Assembly (NCBI GenBank): GCA_021654635.1
Contig: AP025179.1
Location: 5,580,001 to 5,644,000, forward strand
Length of the DNA stretch: 64,000 nt
Direction of reading: 5' to 3'
Origin: Mycobacterium kiyosense
Lineage (GTDB): Bacteria; Actinomycetota; Actinomycetes; Mycobacteriales; Mycobacteriaceae
The notes under the pieces are model-generated. The model saw only the letters and a list, made by a program, of their open reading frames with translations, was not told the DNA's origin and made no database searches. The position numbers and the translations under genes are program-made. Positions 44,992 to 52,635 of the stretch are shown one piece after another. Within the stretch, counting starts at the first letter, position 1, and each line of letters begins with the position of its first letter.

Positions 44992-45558
44992 GTGCCTAAG
45001 ATCAGCGCCTCGTCGGTGGAGGAGCACCGCGAGCAGGTCCAGCGACGAGTATTCGAGGCGTTCGCCACCCTGATGGCCGAGCAGAGCTTCGACGCCATCA
45101 CGATGGCCAAACTGGCGGCGGCCGCCGACATCGGCCGCACCGCGATCTACCACCATTTCGCCGACAAAGAAGCGGTGGTGGTCGCCTTCGCGTCGCACGA
45201 GACCAGCCGCTACATCGACGGGCTGCGTGGTGACCTGGCCGACGTCGACGACCCGGTGGAACGGCTGCGGATCTACATCCGGCATCAGCTCGGCGCCGGC
45301 GAGCAGTTCCACATGGGGCTCGGGCCGCAGCTCTACGGCGCGCTGTCACACGACACGATGCGCGCCATCCGCGACCACGTGGTGGCCATCGAGGACGTGC
45401 TGCGCGAGATCCTGGCCGACGGCGTGGCCAGCGGGCAGTTCGTGATCGAGGACGAGGCCGCCACCATGTCGTTGTTGCACGCCTGCCTTGCGCCGCGCGA
45501 ATTGCCGGTCGCAGCCATCGAGCGGTTTATCCTGCGCGCGCTCGGGGCACGACCTTAG
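44992..45558 (+). CDS. TetR-family regulator beside heme oxygenase
   Basis: A 188-residue TetR protein. The N-terminal HTH is FEAFATLMAEQSFDAITMAKLAAAADIGRTAIYHHFADKEAVVVAF, and a helical ligand-binding domain follows (LYGALSHDTMRAIRDHVVAIEDVLREILADG). GTG 44992 starts the protein; TTG 44971 in frame is possible. The 108-base gap to the heme oxygenase gene holds two identical TGACACGTTGTCA palindromes, so the regulator very likely controls hmuO-type gene expression and perhaps its own. The ligand may be heme, biliverdin or an unrelated molecule. Confidence 0.86.
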   Translation: MPKISASSVEEHREQVQRRVFEAFATLMAEQSFDAITMAKLAAAADIGRTAIYHHFADKEAVVVAFASHETSRYIDGLRGDLADVDDPVERLRIYIRHQLGAGEQFHMGLGPQLYGALSHDTMRAIRDHVVAIEDVLREILADGVASGQFVIEDEAATMSLLHACLAPRELPVAAIERFILRALGARP

Positions 45559-45592
45559 GGCACGACATCCGCCGCAGGCTGTGCTATCTTTT

Positions 45593-45629
45593 CTGACACG
45601 TTGTCAGTATCGTTTTGACACGTTGTCAG
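45593..45629. promoter_or_regulatory. Twin identical TetR operators in front of heme oxygenase
   Basis: TGACACGTTGTCA occurs at 45594-45606 and again at 45616-45628, each a perfect palindrome with 5-bp arms (the first extends to CTGACACGTTGTCAG). Centres are 22 bp apart, two helical turns, which would place two dimers on one DNA face. TATCTT near 45585 could be a -10 element that the sites follow. Confidence 0.78.
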
Positions 45630-45666
45630 AGTTGTTGGAGCAGAGGCCGAATACCCGGGAGTAAAC

Positions 45667-46317
45667 GTGTCACTCAGCGCAGCCGAGGCCGTGCGACCCT
45701 TCTCCGTGGCGATGAAAGAAGGTTCGACCGCCGAGCACGAAGCCGCCGAACACTCGCCCTACGTGTCTGAGTTGCTGTCCGGTCGGGTCAACCGGCAGGG
45801 CTACGCCGACTACCTGCTACGGCTCCGGGTGATCTACCAGGCACTCGAGGAAGCCGTGCGGGCGCACCGTGACGACCCGCTGGTGGCCGCCGTCTACGAC
45901 CCGGCATTGGAGCGTCTGGCCGCAATAGATGCCGACCTGGAGTACTGGGCACCCGGCGCCGGGCACCAGGTGGACTCCCCCGCCGCCCGCGCCTACCGCG
46001 ACCGGCTCGCCGCAGCGTCCTGGGGCGGCGCGCTGGTGGCGCATCACTACACCCGCTATCTCGGCGACCTGTCCGGCGGGCAGGCCATCGGCAAGATTCT
46101 GGACCGCACCTTCGGCCTGGACGGCGCCGGCCTGTCGTTCTACGAGTTCCCGATGCGTCCCAAGCCGTACAAGGACGCCTACCGCGCCCGCCTGGACGGC
46201 CTGGACCTCGACGCCGAGCAGATCGACCGTGCCGTCGACGAGGTCAAGATTGCGTTCAACCTCAACCAGGCCCTGTTCAACGAACTGGCGGAGAACCTGC
46301 CGGCCTATCGGAGCTGA
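45667..46317 (+). CDS. Heme oxygenase (HmuO/HO-1 type)
   Basis: A 216-residue canonical heme oxygenase. Proximal heme ligand is probably His24 in TAEHEAAEHS, and the distal helix motif LGDLSGGQ lies near residues 132-139 with the Gly and Asp needed for oxygen activation. It is followed by FYEFP and a C-terminal helix with FNLNQALFNEL. The family opens heme to biliverdin, CO and iron; this is distinct from the MhuD-type enzyme known in M. tuberculosis. GTG 45667 follows GGGAGTAAAC. It is the second gene after a TetR regulator and is followed by strong inverted repeats. Confidence 0.93.
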   Translation: MSLSAAEAVRPFSVAMKEGSTAEHEAAEHSPYVSELLSGRVNRQGYADYLLRLRVIYQALEEAVRAHRDDPLVAAVYDPALERLAAIDADLEYWAPGAGHQVDSPAARAYRDRLAAASWGGALVAHHYTRYLGDLSGGQAIGKILDRTFGLDGAGLSFYEFPMRPKPYKDAYRARLDGLDLDAEQIDRAVDEVKIAFNLNQALFNELAENLPAYRS

Positions 46318-46334
46318 TCCGTCACAGACTCGGG

Positions 46335-46381
46335 CGTAACGCCGCTGGAAGATACCCCTCAATTTTCTCAGCGGCGTTACG
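46335..46381. repeat. Perfect 12-bp inverted repeat with 23-base loop after heme oxygenase
   Basis: CGTAACGCCGCT (46335-46346) and AGCGGCGTTACG (46370-46381) are exact reverse complements. The loop is AT-rich and contains CAATTTTCTC. It could be a weak terminator, an mRNA 3' stabilising hairpin or a protein-binding site. Confidence 0.6.
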
Positions 46382-46455
46382 CTCGTTCCGCCGTTCTGGG
46401 CTGAGTTACGCTGGCCCGCAATGACTTTGAAGATTTCGTCGGGCGTTCACCGCAT

Positions 46456-46493
46456 AAAGCCGCCGCCGACGGTGATCGTCGGCGGCGGGCTTT
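46456..46493. terminator. Strong bidirectional intrinsic terminator
   Basis: CGCCGCCGACG (46461-46471) and CGTCGGCGGCG (46477-46487) form an 11-bp stem with a GTGAT loop. It is flanked by AAAG on one side and CTTTG on the other, between the convergent heme oxygenase and GlsB-like genes. Confidence 0.8.
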
Positions 46494-46509
46494 GTTTCGA
46501 GGGGGACGA

Positions 46510-46791
46510 TCAGTGCGGCAACCGGGTGCGCCGGCGACCGGTGACCGCTTCGTAGATCGCGATGAACACGATCGCCACCGCGATACCGACGAAGAAGGGC
46601 ACCCAGGCGACGCCGCCGTTGGCGTTGGAGTAGCCGAATTGCGCGGCCACCGCCGAGCCGACCAAACCACCGAGGGCGCCCAGTACCACCGTCATGATCA
46701 TCCCGATGTTCTGTTTGCCGGGCATGACGAGGCGCGCCACCACGCCAATCACCGCGCCGACGATGAGGGAGAGGATTATTGCTCCGATCAT
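46510..46791 (-). CDS. GlsB/YeaQ/YmgE (transglycosylase-associated) small membrane protein
   Basis: A 93-residue protein with three predicted membrane helices (IGAIILSLIVGAVIGVVARL, IGMIMTVVLGALGGLVGSAVAA, VPFFVGIAVAIVFIAIYEAV) and the family motif RLVMPGKQNIG. The GlsB/YeaQ family is a widespread stress-associated inner-membrane group of unknown mechanism. ATG 46791 has AAGGAGATCC upstream (minus strand). It is monocistronic and terminates at the shared stem-loop. Confidence 0.88.
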   Translation of the reverse strand: MIGAIILSLIVGAVIGVVARLVMPGKQNIGMIMTVVLGALGGLVGSAVAAQFGYSNANGGVAWVPFFVGIAVAIVFIAIYEAVTGRRRTRLPH

Positions 46792-46974
46792 TTTGGATCT
46801 CCTTGTCCTGGCGGGCGCCTGATCGGCCCCGTCTGCGACAACGGATTCCCCAATTCGTGCAGCCCTAACACGTCCCGAAGCGTCATTTACCCGTTGGTAT
46901 GAAGGCGTTTAGCTGACCGTGACCGCGGGTAGATCGAAGGGGCGTTCGACGCACGTTCACTAGGAGGTCTCGCC

Positions 46975-47181
46975 GTGAGCACCAATGCCTGCCCCGCATG
47001 CGGCTACCCCACGCTGGAGCCTGTGCTGTGTGCTTTCTGCGGTCCTGACGCCATGTTTGCCGGAGACCAAGTGTTCGGATCCATCTCGCCGGTCGCAGCG
47101 CTGCGCGGCAGTTCGCTTGCCGGCGTTGCGGACGTTCGCTCGGTCGCGGCGCTACACCCCACGCTCGGACCCGCCGCATAG
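46975..47181 (+). CDS. Small zinc-ribbon-like protein
   Basis: A 68-residue protein with two Cys pairs, CPACGYPTLEPVLCAFC, fitting a zinc ribbon or knuckle at the N-terminus, then a low-complexity tail. GTG 46975 follows a near-perfect AGGAGG (TAGGAGGTCTCGCC), so it is genuinely expressed. Similar CPxCGY miniproteins occur in mycobacteria with no known role. The neighbours do not suggest a function. Confidence 0.65.
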   Translation: MSTNACPACGYPTLEPVLCAFCGPDAMFAGDQVFGSISPVAALRGSSLAGVADVRSVAALHPTLGPAA

Positions 47182-47292
47182 TCGGCGAGCGCTTTCGAAT
47201 CCTGCTGCGGCACCTGTGAATCGGCTGATTCTTCGCGGGTGAACATCGTGTTCGACTGCGCGTGACCGGCTGGGCGTGGCAGCCTGCTAGGC

Positions 47293-48930
47293 GTGCTCAC
47301 GACGCAATTGCCGGCACTGACAGCAGCGGCCACCGACGTGGCCGCCATCGGTTCTACAGTCCGTGCGGCCACCTCGACCGCGGCCCGCGCCACCACCGGG
47401 CTGGTGGCGGCCGCCGCCGACGAGGTATCCGAGGCCATCGCAGGCCTGTTCAACGCGTATGCCGTGGAGTGCCAAGCGGTCCTGCGCCAGCTCGCGGCGT
47501 TGCAAGCCGAGTTCGGCCAGGCGCTGGCCGCATCCGGCGCCGCGTACGCCGGCACCGAGTCCGCCAACCTGAGCGCCCTGGCCGCGGACCCGACCGTCAC
47601 CTTCGTGATGGCCGGCAGCGGCACGCCGACACCGTCGTCGCAGTTCGTGGCCGACGTCGTCAGCCGCTACCTCACCCCCAATTTCCCGGCCGGAATCATC
47701 CAAGCGCTGACGCTGCCGGCCGGGGAATACCCCGACAGCGGAATCAAGGACCTCACCCAGGCGGTGTCGCTGTCGCGCGGCGTGACGATCCTGAACAACG
47801 CGGTCCAACAGCAACTCGCACTCGGCAACAGCGTCAACGTGCTGGGCTATTCGCAGAGCGCCAACATCGCCTCACTGCTGATGCAGCAGTTGGACCCTTC
47901 CGGGACTCCCAGCTCGTTACCGATAAACTTTGTGCTGCTTGGCAATTCGATGAATCCCAACGGCGGCTGGGACGCACGCTTCCCCGGTTTGAGTCTGCCG
48001 ACCCTGGGCTTCAGCACGCTGGGCGCGGCGCCCACCAACAGCTTCCACACCATCTCCTACACCCTCGAATACGACGGCTGGGCGGACTTCCCGCGCTACC
48101 CGATCAATATCGTGTCCGACCTCAACGCGCTGTTCGGGATGGTCACCGTGCACGGGACCTACGACAGCCTGACCGCCGCGCAGCTCGCCTCGGCGGTCAT
48201 GTTGCCCACGGCCGGGTCCACCATGACCACCTACTACATGATTCCCAGCCAAAACCTGCCGCTGCTGGAGCCGCTGCGGTACCTCCCGGTGGTCGGCGAC
48301 CCGCTGGCCGACCTGATCCAGCCGGTGCTGCGGCCATTGGTGAACTGGGGCTACGGCGACCCGAACTACGGCTGGTCCACCGGGCCGGCCAATGTGCCCA
48401 CCCCATTCGGCTTCCTGCCGCCGCTGAGCGACACCATGGCACTGGGTCCGGCGATGCTGGCTGGGATCCCGGCGGGAATCACGGCCGCTGTCAACGACAT
48501 TCAGGGGATCGGCATGCCGTCGTTCGGTTCGCTCGGGTCGCTCGGGTCGCTGCTGTCGGGGACCGGAGCCCTGACCCTGCCGAAGGTGCCGATGTCGATC
48601 CCGGACCTGCTGGCGGGGCTGCAGATGGCGAACACCCAGATCATCGGTGGCGCCACGACGGCCGTCTCGACGGCCTACGCGACTCTGCTCCCGACCGCCG
48701 ACATCGCCACGGCGGCACTGGTTTCGCTGCCGTCCTACGACCTGAACCTGTTCCTCGGCGGCATCAGCCAGATGGTGACCGGACAACCGCTGCAGGGGCT
48801 GCTCAACGCGCTCGGCGACCCGATCGCGGCGAACTTCGGCCTGCTGCCGTTCCTGGGCGGTCTGGAACTCACGGTGCTGGCCGAGGCGGCCGATTCGATC
48901 GTGACCGGGACGCCGTACCCGAGCCCGTGA
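47293..48930 (+). CDS. PE protein with PE-PPE (serine hydrolase) domain
   Basis: A 545-residue protein. Residues 1-95 are PE-like (TTQLPALTAAATDVAAIGSTVRAATSTAARATTGLVAAAADEVSEAIAGLFNAYA). The PE-PPE domain from about 100 has the nucleophile elbow LGYSQSA with Ser187 and NFVLLGNSMNPNGG. The long Gly/Leu-rich C-terminus contains repeated GSLGSLGSLL. PE-PPE proteins are ESX-secreted esterases acting on lipids of the outer membrane. GTG 47293 starts directly at the PE domain. Its TGA overlaps the GTG of the pro-kumamolisin-like frame (GTGA). Confidence 0.88.
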   Translation: MLTTQLPALTAAATDVAAIGSTVRAATSTAARATTGLVAAAADEVSEAIAGLFNAYAVECQAVLRQLAALQAEFGQALAASGAAYAGTESANLSALAADPTVTFVMAGSGTPTPSSQFVADVVSRYLTPNFPAGIIQALTLPAGEYPDSGIKDLTQAVSLSRGVTILNNAVQQQLALGNSVNVLGYSQSANIASLLMQQLDPSGTPSSLPINFVLLGNSMNPNGGWDARFPGLSLPTLGFSTLGAAPTNSFHTISYTLEYDGWADFPRYPINIVSDLNALFGMVTVHGTYDSLTAAQLASAVMLPTAGSTMTTYYMIPSQNLPLLEPLRYLPVVGDPLADLIQPVLRPLVNWGYGDPNYGWSTGPANVPTPFGFLPPLSDTMALGPAMLAGIPAGITAAVNDIQGIGMPSFGSLGSLGSLLSGTGALTLPKVPMSIPDLLAGLQMANTQIIGGATTAVSTAYATLLPTADIATAALVSLPSYDLNLFLGGISQMVTGQPLQGLLNALGDPIAANFGLLPFLGGLELTVLAEAADSIVTGTPYPSP

Positions 48931-49391
48931 GGAACGCCACTTACGGTGCGTCGCCATCGGAGATCGACAGAGTCGCGGATCATGCTGAAAGCCAAGGTCT
49001 TACGATCGTCGACACCTGCATCGCGCGGCGGACCGTGTGGGCTACCGGGACAGTCGAACAGATGCAGAACGCGTTCGGCGTCCGACTCAACCACTACCAG
49101 ACGGCCGAACAGACCTATCGCAGCTACGAGGGGACCGCGACGGTGGACTCGACCGTCGCCGAATTCATCGAGGGCATCTACGGGCTCGATATCAAACGCA
49201 CCCTGCAGCGCATCAAGCTGCGAAAGGGTGTGCGGCCGATTGTTTCACGTGGCCGGCCGACCGGGCATACCGTCCGCTGGCGCGAGGACCTCTGGTGCAG
49301 AGCAAATCGGCTCCACCTCGTTACGCGCTGGGCTGGCCGAATTCGAACCGGACCTTTTGCGGGTCGGCGGGATCAACCTGTACCGGGATAG
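48927..49391 (+). CDS. Orphan pro-kumamolisin activation domain (S53 propeptide remnant)
   Basis: A 154-residue frame coupled to the PE-PPE gene by a GTGA overlap. Residues 1-105 match the activation peptide of sedolisin (S53) proteases: TYGASPSEIDRVADHAESQGLTIVDTCIARRTVWATGTVEQMQNAFGVRLNHYQ and STVAEFIEGIYGLD. No catalytic S53 domain (Glu-Asp-Ser) follows; the last 45 residues look like random translation and run into the opposite gene at 49321. It is either the decayed start of a protease gene or a free-standing inhibitor-like propeptide. Confidence 0.6.
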   Translation: MRNATYGASPSEIDRVADHAESQGLTIVDTCIARRTVWATGTVEQMQNAFGVRLNHYQTAEQTYRSYEGTATVDSTVAEFIEGIYGLDIKRTLQRIKLRKGVRPIVSRGRPTGHTVRWREDLWCRANRLHLVTRWAGRIRTGPFAGRRDQPVPG

Positions 49392-49725
49392 TCGCGCCGA
49401 CCTGGACGCGGGGCACATGGATAAGGTCGATGTCCCGCTCAACGTCGACGTCATAGGGTTGGCGGCCAGCGATTTCCACCCTGAGGCCAAGCCGGACCGT
49501 GAGCCGACGGTACTGATGCTCGTCGCCGCCGCCACCTACTTGCTTCACCGATAGAACCCGCGCCGTCCCCGTCAGCGCGGTACCGCGAATTTCGGGATTC
49601 CGTCGCTTCCTGTCCCGTACGAAGATGAAAGCCAGCAGGGCGAGGATGATCGGTCCGTAGACGTACGGATGATTCAGGAAGTGGCCGACCCGCGGCACTA
49701 TCCCCAGGGCGTGAGCGACTTCCAT
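49321..49725 (-). CDS. Small membrane protein of unknown function
   Basis: A 134-residue protein with one clear membrane helix (YVYGPIILALLAFIFVRDRKRR, positively charged inside) followed by a soluble beta-rich domain (GTARVLSVKQVGGG...RLTVRLGLRVEI... VQVGATIPVQVDPADPQKVRFEF) resembling DUF3592-type single-pass proteins. Start 49725 is ATG. It overlaps the convergent propeptide frame by 71 bases, which favours decay of the latter. No function can be assigned. Confidence 0.68.
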   Translation of the reverse strand: MEVAHALGIVPRVGHFLNHPYVYGPIILALLAFIFVRDRKRRNPEIRGTALTGTARVLSVKQVGGGGDEHQYRRLTVRLGLRVEIAGRQPYDVDVERDIDLIHVPRVQVGATIPVQVDPADPQKVRFEFGQPSA

Positions 49726-49903
49726 TGCCGCACGCTAGCACCGGTTTCACCGCTACCGATCCCAAACTGAGCCAGTGCCCGGGGTGCTGAAAGTCGACCG
49801 TGGAAACGGTCGTCAGGTCTGCCGCTGAGAGGTCGGAGGCCGGGCCCATCCGGCCACCCGGAGCACTAGGTACAGACGGGTGCTGACAGCAGTTGATACA
49901 GGG

Positions 49904-49977
49904 TGGCCAGGGGCGGGATCGAACCGCCGACCTTCCGCTTTTCAGGCGGACGCTCGTACCGACTGAGCTACCTGGCC
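49904..49977 (-). tRNA. pheU: tRNA-Phe (GAA)
   Basis: The minus strand folds as GGCCAGG acceptor with CCTGGCC, D arm TAGCTCAGTCGGTA, anticodon loop CTGAAAA (GAA), and T arm GGTTCGATC. CCA is not encoded. It is the last of three tRNAs on this strand. Confidence 0.97.
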
Positions 49978-50013
49978 GGAAGCCGGCAGGCAGCGTGTGC
50001 CTCGCCGTGCTGG

Positions 50014-50087
50014 CGACCCTGACGGGACTCGAACCCGCGACCTCCGCCGTGACAGGGCGGCGCGCTAACCAACTGCGCCACAGGGCC
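50014..50087 (-). tRNA. aspT: tRNA-Asp (GTC)
   Basis: Acceptor GGCCCTG pairs with CAGGGTC, discriminator G, anticodon loop CTGTCAC (GTC), T loop GGTTCGAGT. A CCA is encoded just outside (50011-50013). Confidence 0.97.
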
Positions 50088-50119
50088 TTGCTGCTGCCCC
50101 GCGCGATCCGCGGCGCAAG

Positions 50120-50192
50120 TACCCCCTACGGGATTCGAACCCGCGCTACCGCCTTGAAAGGGCGGCGTCCTAGGCCGCTAGACGAAGGGGGC
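50120..50192 (-). tRNA. gluT: tRNA-Glu (TTC)
   Basis: Acceptor GCCCCCT pairs with AGGGGGT, anticodon loop CTTTCAA (TTC), T loop GGTTCGAAT. It lies 32 bases upstream of tRNA-Asp on the same strand, so the Glu-Asp-Phe genes form one transcript. Confidence 0.97.
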
Positions 50193-50315
50193 CAGAACCG
50201 AATCTCTCCGGGGCACTCGCAACGAGATCAACGTTGGGAGCCAAGCCAGCTTAGGGCACCCCGGCCCCAATCCTCAAACGAGGGCTACACCGGCAGGCAG
50301 TATCCTGAGTCTCCC

Positions 50316-50391
50316 GCCCCTATAGCTCAGTTGGTAGAGCTACGGACTTTTAATCCGCAGGTCGTAGGTTCGAGTCCTACTGGGGGCACCA
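50316..50391 (+). tRNA. lysT: tRNA-Lys (TTT)
   Basis: Acceptor GCCCCTA pairs with TGGGGGC, anticodon loop CTTTTAA (TTT), T loop GGTTCGAGT, and CCA is encoded at 50389-50391. It is divergent from the other three tRNAs. Confidence 0.97.
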
Positions 50392-50493
50392 GCCGAGCGT
50401 CATTTGAGCACGTGTCGGGCCCCTTCGGGGAGCAATCGAGCACCAATCGGGGCAGTCCTTTTCAATGCCGCCCGCTTGGTTATGCTCGCGGCT

Positions 50494-51321
50494 ATGCTTC
50501 CCGACGTGAATCAGGCTGACCAACCCAACGCCCCCGTAGCCCTGGTGACGCTCGAAATCCGTCACCCCGCAACAGACTCGCTCACCGAAACGGCAAACCG
50601 CGAACTCAAGCAGCTCCTGCTCAACGATCTGCCGATCGAGCGCCAAGCCCAGGACGTCCAGTGGGGCGTGACCGCCCCCGGCCAGCCCCCCCAGCCGGTT
50701 GCCGACCGCTTCGTGCGCTTCTCCAACCGCGACAACACCACGGCCGCGTCGCTGAAGAACCAGGCGATCGTCGTCGAGACCAGCGCGTACACCAACTTCG
50801 ACTCCTTCCTGGACATCGCGATGCGGGTGGTCGACGCCCGCGCCGCGGTCTCGTCGATCGTGGGCGTCGAGCGCATCGGCCTGCGCTACGTCCTGGAGGT
50901 CCGGGTGCCCCCCGGCGTCGACGGCCGCATCGAGTGGAGCAACTGGATCGACGACAGCCTGCTCGGTCCGCAGCGCCTGGCTCCCAGCGGCCTGGCCCTG
51001 ACCGAATGGCAGGGCGCCGCGGTCTACCGCGAGGCACAGCCCGGCAAATCGCTGATCGTGCGGTACGGCCCGGGTGTCGGCCAGGCGCTGGACGCCAACT
51101 ACCACCTGCGCCGGGTGACCCCGCCGGCAACCGGTCAGTTCTTCCTGATGGACCTCGACAGCTTCTGGACCCCGCCCACCGGGGCGATTCCGGAGTACAG
51201 CCGCGAAGCGCTGGTGTCGACCTTCCGGGACCTGTACGCCCCGGCGCAGACGGTGTTCCAGGACATGCTGACCACGCGGCTCAAGGACGAGCTGCTGCGC
51301 AATTCCAGCACCACCAACTAA
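50494..51321 (+). CDS. Conserved hypothetical protein, TIGR04255-like (Rv0831c-like)
   Basis: A protein of about 275 residues without membrane segments. Conserved-looking segments are ALVTLEIRHPATDSLTETANRELKQLLL, FSNRDNTTAASLKNQAIVVETSAYTNFDSFLDIAMRVVDA and VERIGLRYVLEVRVP, which fit the TIGR04255 uncharacterised family. The start may be ATG 50494, ATG 50482 or GTG 50506; the last would give 271 residues, the length I recall for Rv0831c. Position directly after the tRNA cluster agrees with M. tuberculosis. Function is unknown. Confidence 0.75.
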   Translation: MLPDVNQADQPNAPVALVTLEIRHPATDSLTETANRELKQLLLNDLPIERQAQDVQWGVTAPGQPPQPVADRFVRFSNRDNTTAASLKNQAIVVETSAYTNFDSFLDIAMRVVDARAAVSSIVGVERIGLRYVLEVRVPPGVDGRIEWSNWIDDSLLGPQRLAPSGLALTEWQGAAVYREAQPGKSLIVRYGPGVGQALDANYHLRRVTPPATGQFFLMDLDSFWTPPTGAIPEYSREALVSTFRDLYAPAQTVFQDMLTTRLKDELLRNSSTTN

Positions 51322-51469
51322 CCCTCGGGCACCGCGCTGGTGCGATGACTTCGGCGAAGGCCTCAGCGACTTCGTCGTTGGGGTGGCCGAGGTCGTTGAA
51401 GGCGCGCAATCGTCGCGCAGGCCGGCGGACACGGTTCGGCGCTCGGTGGTCGGGACTACCCTGCCAGCT

Positions 51470-51970
51470 GTGACCGACTTCGCCCAGCGCACCATCGACC
51501 TGGCCCGTCGCAACGTCGCCGAAGGCGGCCGGCCGTTCGCGACCGTCATCGTCAAGGACGGGGCGGTACTGGCCGAGAGCGCCAATAGGGTCGCCCAGAC
51601 CAACGACCCCACCGCGCATGCCGAGATCCTGGCGATCCGCGCGGCGTGCACGAAGCTTGGCACCGAGCACCTGGTCGGCACCACCATCTACGTCCTGGCC
51701 CATCCGTGTCCGATGTGTCTGGGCTCGCTGTACTACTGCTCACCCGACGAGGTGGTGTTCCTGACCACCCGCGAGGCCTACGAGCCCCACTACGTCGACG
51801 ATCGCAAGTACTTCGAGCTGGCCACGTTCTACGACGAATTCGGCAAAGACTGGCGGGACCGACGGCTGCCGATGCGCCACGAGCCGCGCGACACCGCGGT
51901 GCAGGTCTACCGGTTGTGGCAGGAGCGTAACGGCGGCGACCGCGCCGCGACCCGGGTCCCGCCCGGCTGA
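51470..51970 (+). CDS. Zinc-dependent nucleobase/nucleoside deaminase (Rv0828c-like)
   Basis: A 166-residue cytidine-deaminase-fold enzyme. Zinc and catalytic residues are seen as TAHAEIL (His50, Glu52) and HPCPMCLGSLYY (Cys80, Cys83). The arrangement is that of guanine/cytosine deaminases and tRNA adenosine deaminase-like proteins, which hydrolyse an exocyclic amino group. GTG 51470 is chosen because the conserved text (DFAQRTIDLARRNVAEGGRPF) begins there; frames reaching 51383 give no family match. It sits 47 bases before kmtR. The physiological base or nucleoside is unknown. Confidence 0.83.
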   Translation: MTDFAQRTIDLARRNVAEGGRPFATVIVKDGAVLAESANRVAQTNDPTAHAEILAIRAACTKLGTEHLVGTTIYVLAHPCPMCLGSLYYCSPDEVVFLTTREAYEPHYVDDRKYFELATFYDEFGKDWRDRRLPMRHEPRDTAVQVYRLWQERNGGDRAATRVPPG

Positions 51971-51980
51971 GACCCCGGCC

Positions 51981-52031
51981 TTGACACCCGGACCCGCCTG
52001 TTAACTATTATCTGCGCATGCATGCAGATAA
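51981..52031 (+). promoter_or_regulatory. kmtR promoter and SmtB/ArsR-type operator
   Basis: A TTGACA -35 lies at 51981-51986 and an ACTATT/CTATTA -10 about 17-18 bases on. The -10 abuts a long palindrome, TTATCTGC (52008-52015) and GCAGATAA (52024-52031), perfect 8-bp arms around 8 bases, which covers the ATG of kmtR at 52018. KmtR autoregulation at this site is very likely. Confidence 0.78.
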
Positions 52032-52389
52032 CAAGCTACGGCGCCTGCCGCCGGACCAGGTCGCGTTGGTGGTCGAGGTCTTCCGCATGCTCGCCGACGC
52101 CACCCGGGTGCAGGTGCTGTGGTCGCTGTCCCACCATGAGATGTCGGTGAACGAGCTCGCCGAACACGTGGGCAAGCCAGCCCCCTCGGTCTCCCAGCAC
52201 CTGGCCAAGCTGCGCATGGCACGGCTGGTGCGCACCCGCCGGGACGGCACCACGATCTTCTACAGCCTGGAAAACGATCACGTGCGCCAACTCGTCATCG
52301 ACGCCGTCCACAACGCCGAACACGCCGGCCCCGGCGTCCCCCGTCACCACCGCGGCGCGGACGGGCTGCACGCCGTCAGCGAAAAATGA
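52018..52389 (+). CDS. kmtR: Nickel/cobalt-sensing ArsR-SmtB repressor KmtR
   Basis: A 123-residue winged-helix repressor with recognition region ELAEHVGKPAPSVSQHLAKLRMARLVRTRRDG. All five residues reported as metal ligands of M. tuberculosis KmtR are present at the same numbers: His88, Glu101, His102, His110 and His111. The protein should release its operator when Ni(II) or Co(II) binds, derepressing itself and an efflux gene. ATG 52018 lies inside the palindromic operator. It is followed by a His-rich small protein in the same transcript, whose alternative ATG overlaps the kmtR stop. Confidence 0.93.
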   Translation: MHADNKLRRLPPDQVALVVEVFRMLADATRVQVLWSLSHHEMSVNELAEHVGKPAPSVSQHLAKLRMARLVRTRRDGTTIFYSLENDHVRQLVIDAVHNAEHAGPGVPRHHRGADGLHAVSEK

Positions 52390-52418
52390 AGTGGCACAAC
52401 CTTATAGAGGAGTCAGAA

Positions 52419-52616
52419 ATGTCAGAGCACAGCCACGACGCCCCCCACGCGCACGAACACCAGCACGGCGGCGTATCCCACAGCCACCCCCACACAGCTC
52501 ATGACCACGACCACGTGGTGCACGAGCACACCCACACCCATGACGACGGCACCCAGCACACCCACCAGCACGTGCACCAGTCCGGCCTGGAAGCCACGCA
52601 CAGCCACCCGCATTAG
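52419..52616 (+). CDS. Histidine-rich metal-binding small protein
   Basis: A 65-residue protein in which 23 residues are His (35 percent), mostly in alternating H-x-H patterns such as HSHPHTAHDHDH and HEHTHTHDD, with no Cys and no membrane segment. It lies 29 bases after kmtR with a good ribosome site (GAGGAG) before ATG 52419; an upstream in-frame ATG at 52386 overlaps the kmtR stop. The composition predicts tight binding of Ni, Co or Zn, so it is probably a storage or buffering protein controlled by KmtR. This function is inferred. Confidence 0.78.
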   Translation: MSEHSHDAPHAHEHQHGGVSHSHPHTAHDHDHVVHEHTHTHDDGTQHTHQHVHQSGLEATHSHPH

Positions 52617-52635
52617 GTAGGCCGGCGCCTCGGCG

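Noticed and set aside
45594..45628. Fur/IdeR-type iron box in front of heme oxygenase
   Set aside because: The TGACACGTTGTCA palindromes do not resemble the IdeR consensus and fit TetR symmetry better.
49904..50391. Integrated element at the tRNA cluster
   Set aside because: No integrase, no duplicated tRNA 3' end and gene order on both sides agrees with the conserved mycobacterial locus.
51322..51469. Protein-like text on the minus strand (RLRAFNDLGHPNDEVAEAFAEV) between the Rv0831c-like and deaminase genes
   Set aside because: Too short, no family recognised and no start or ribosome site; could be a remnant but not supportable.
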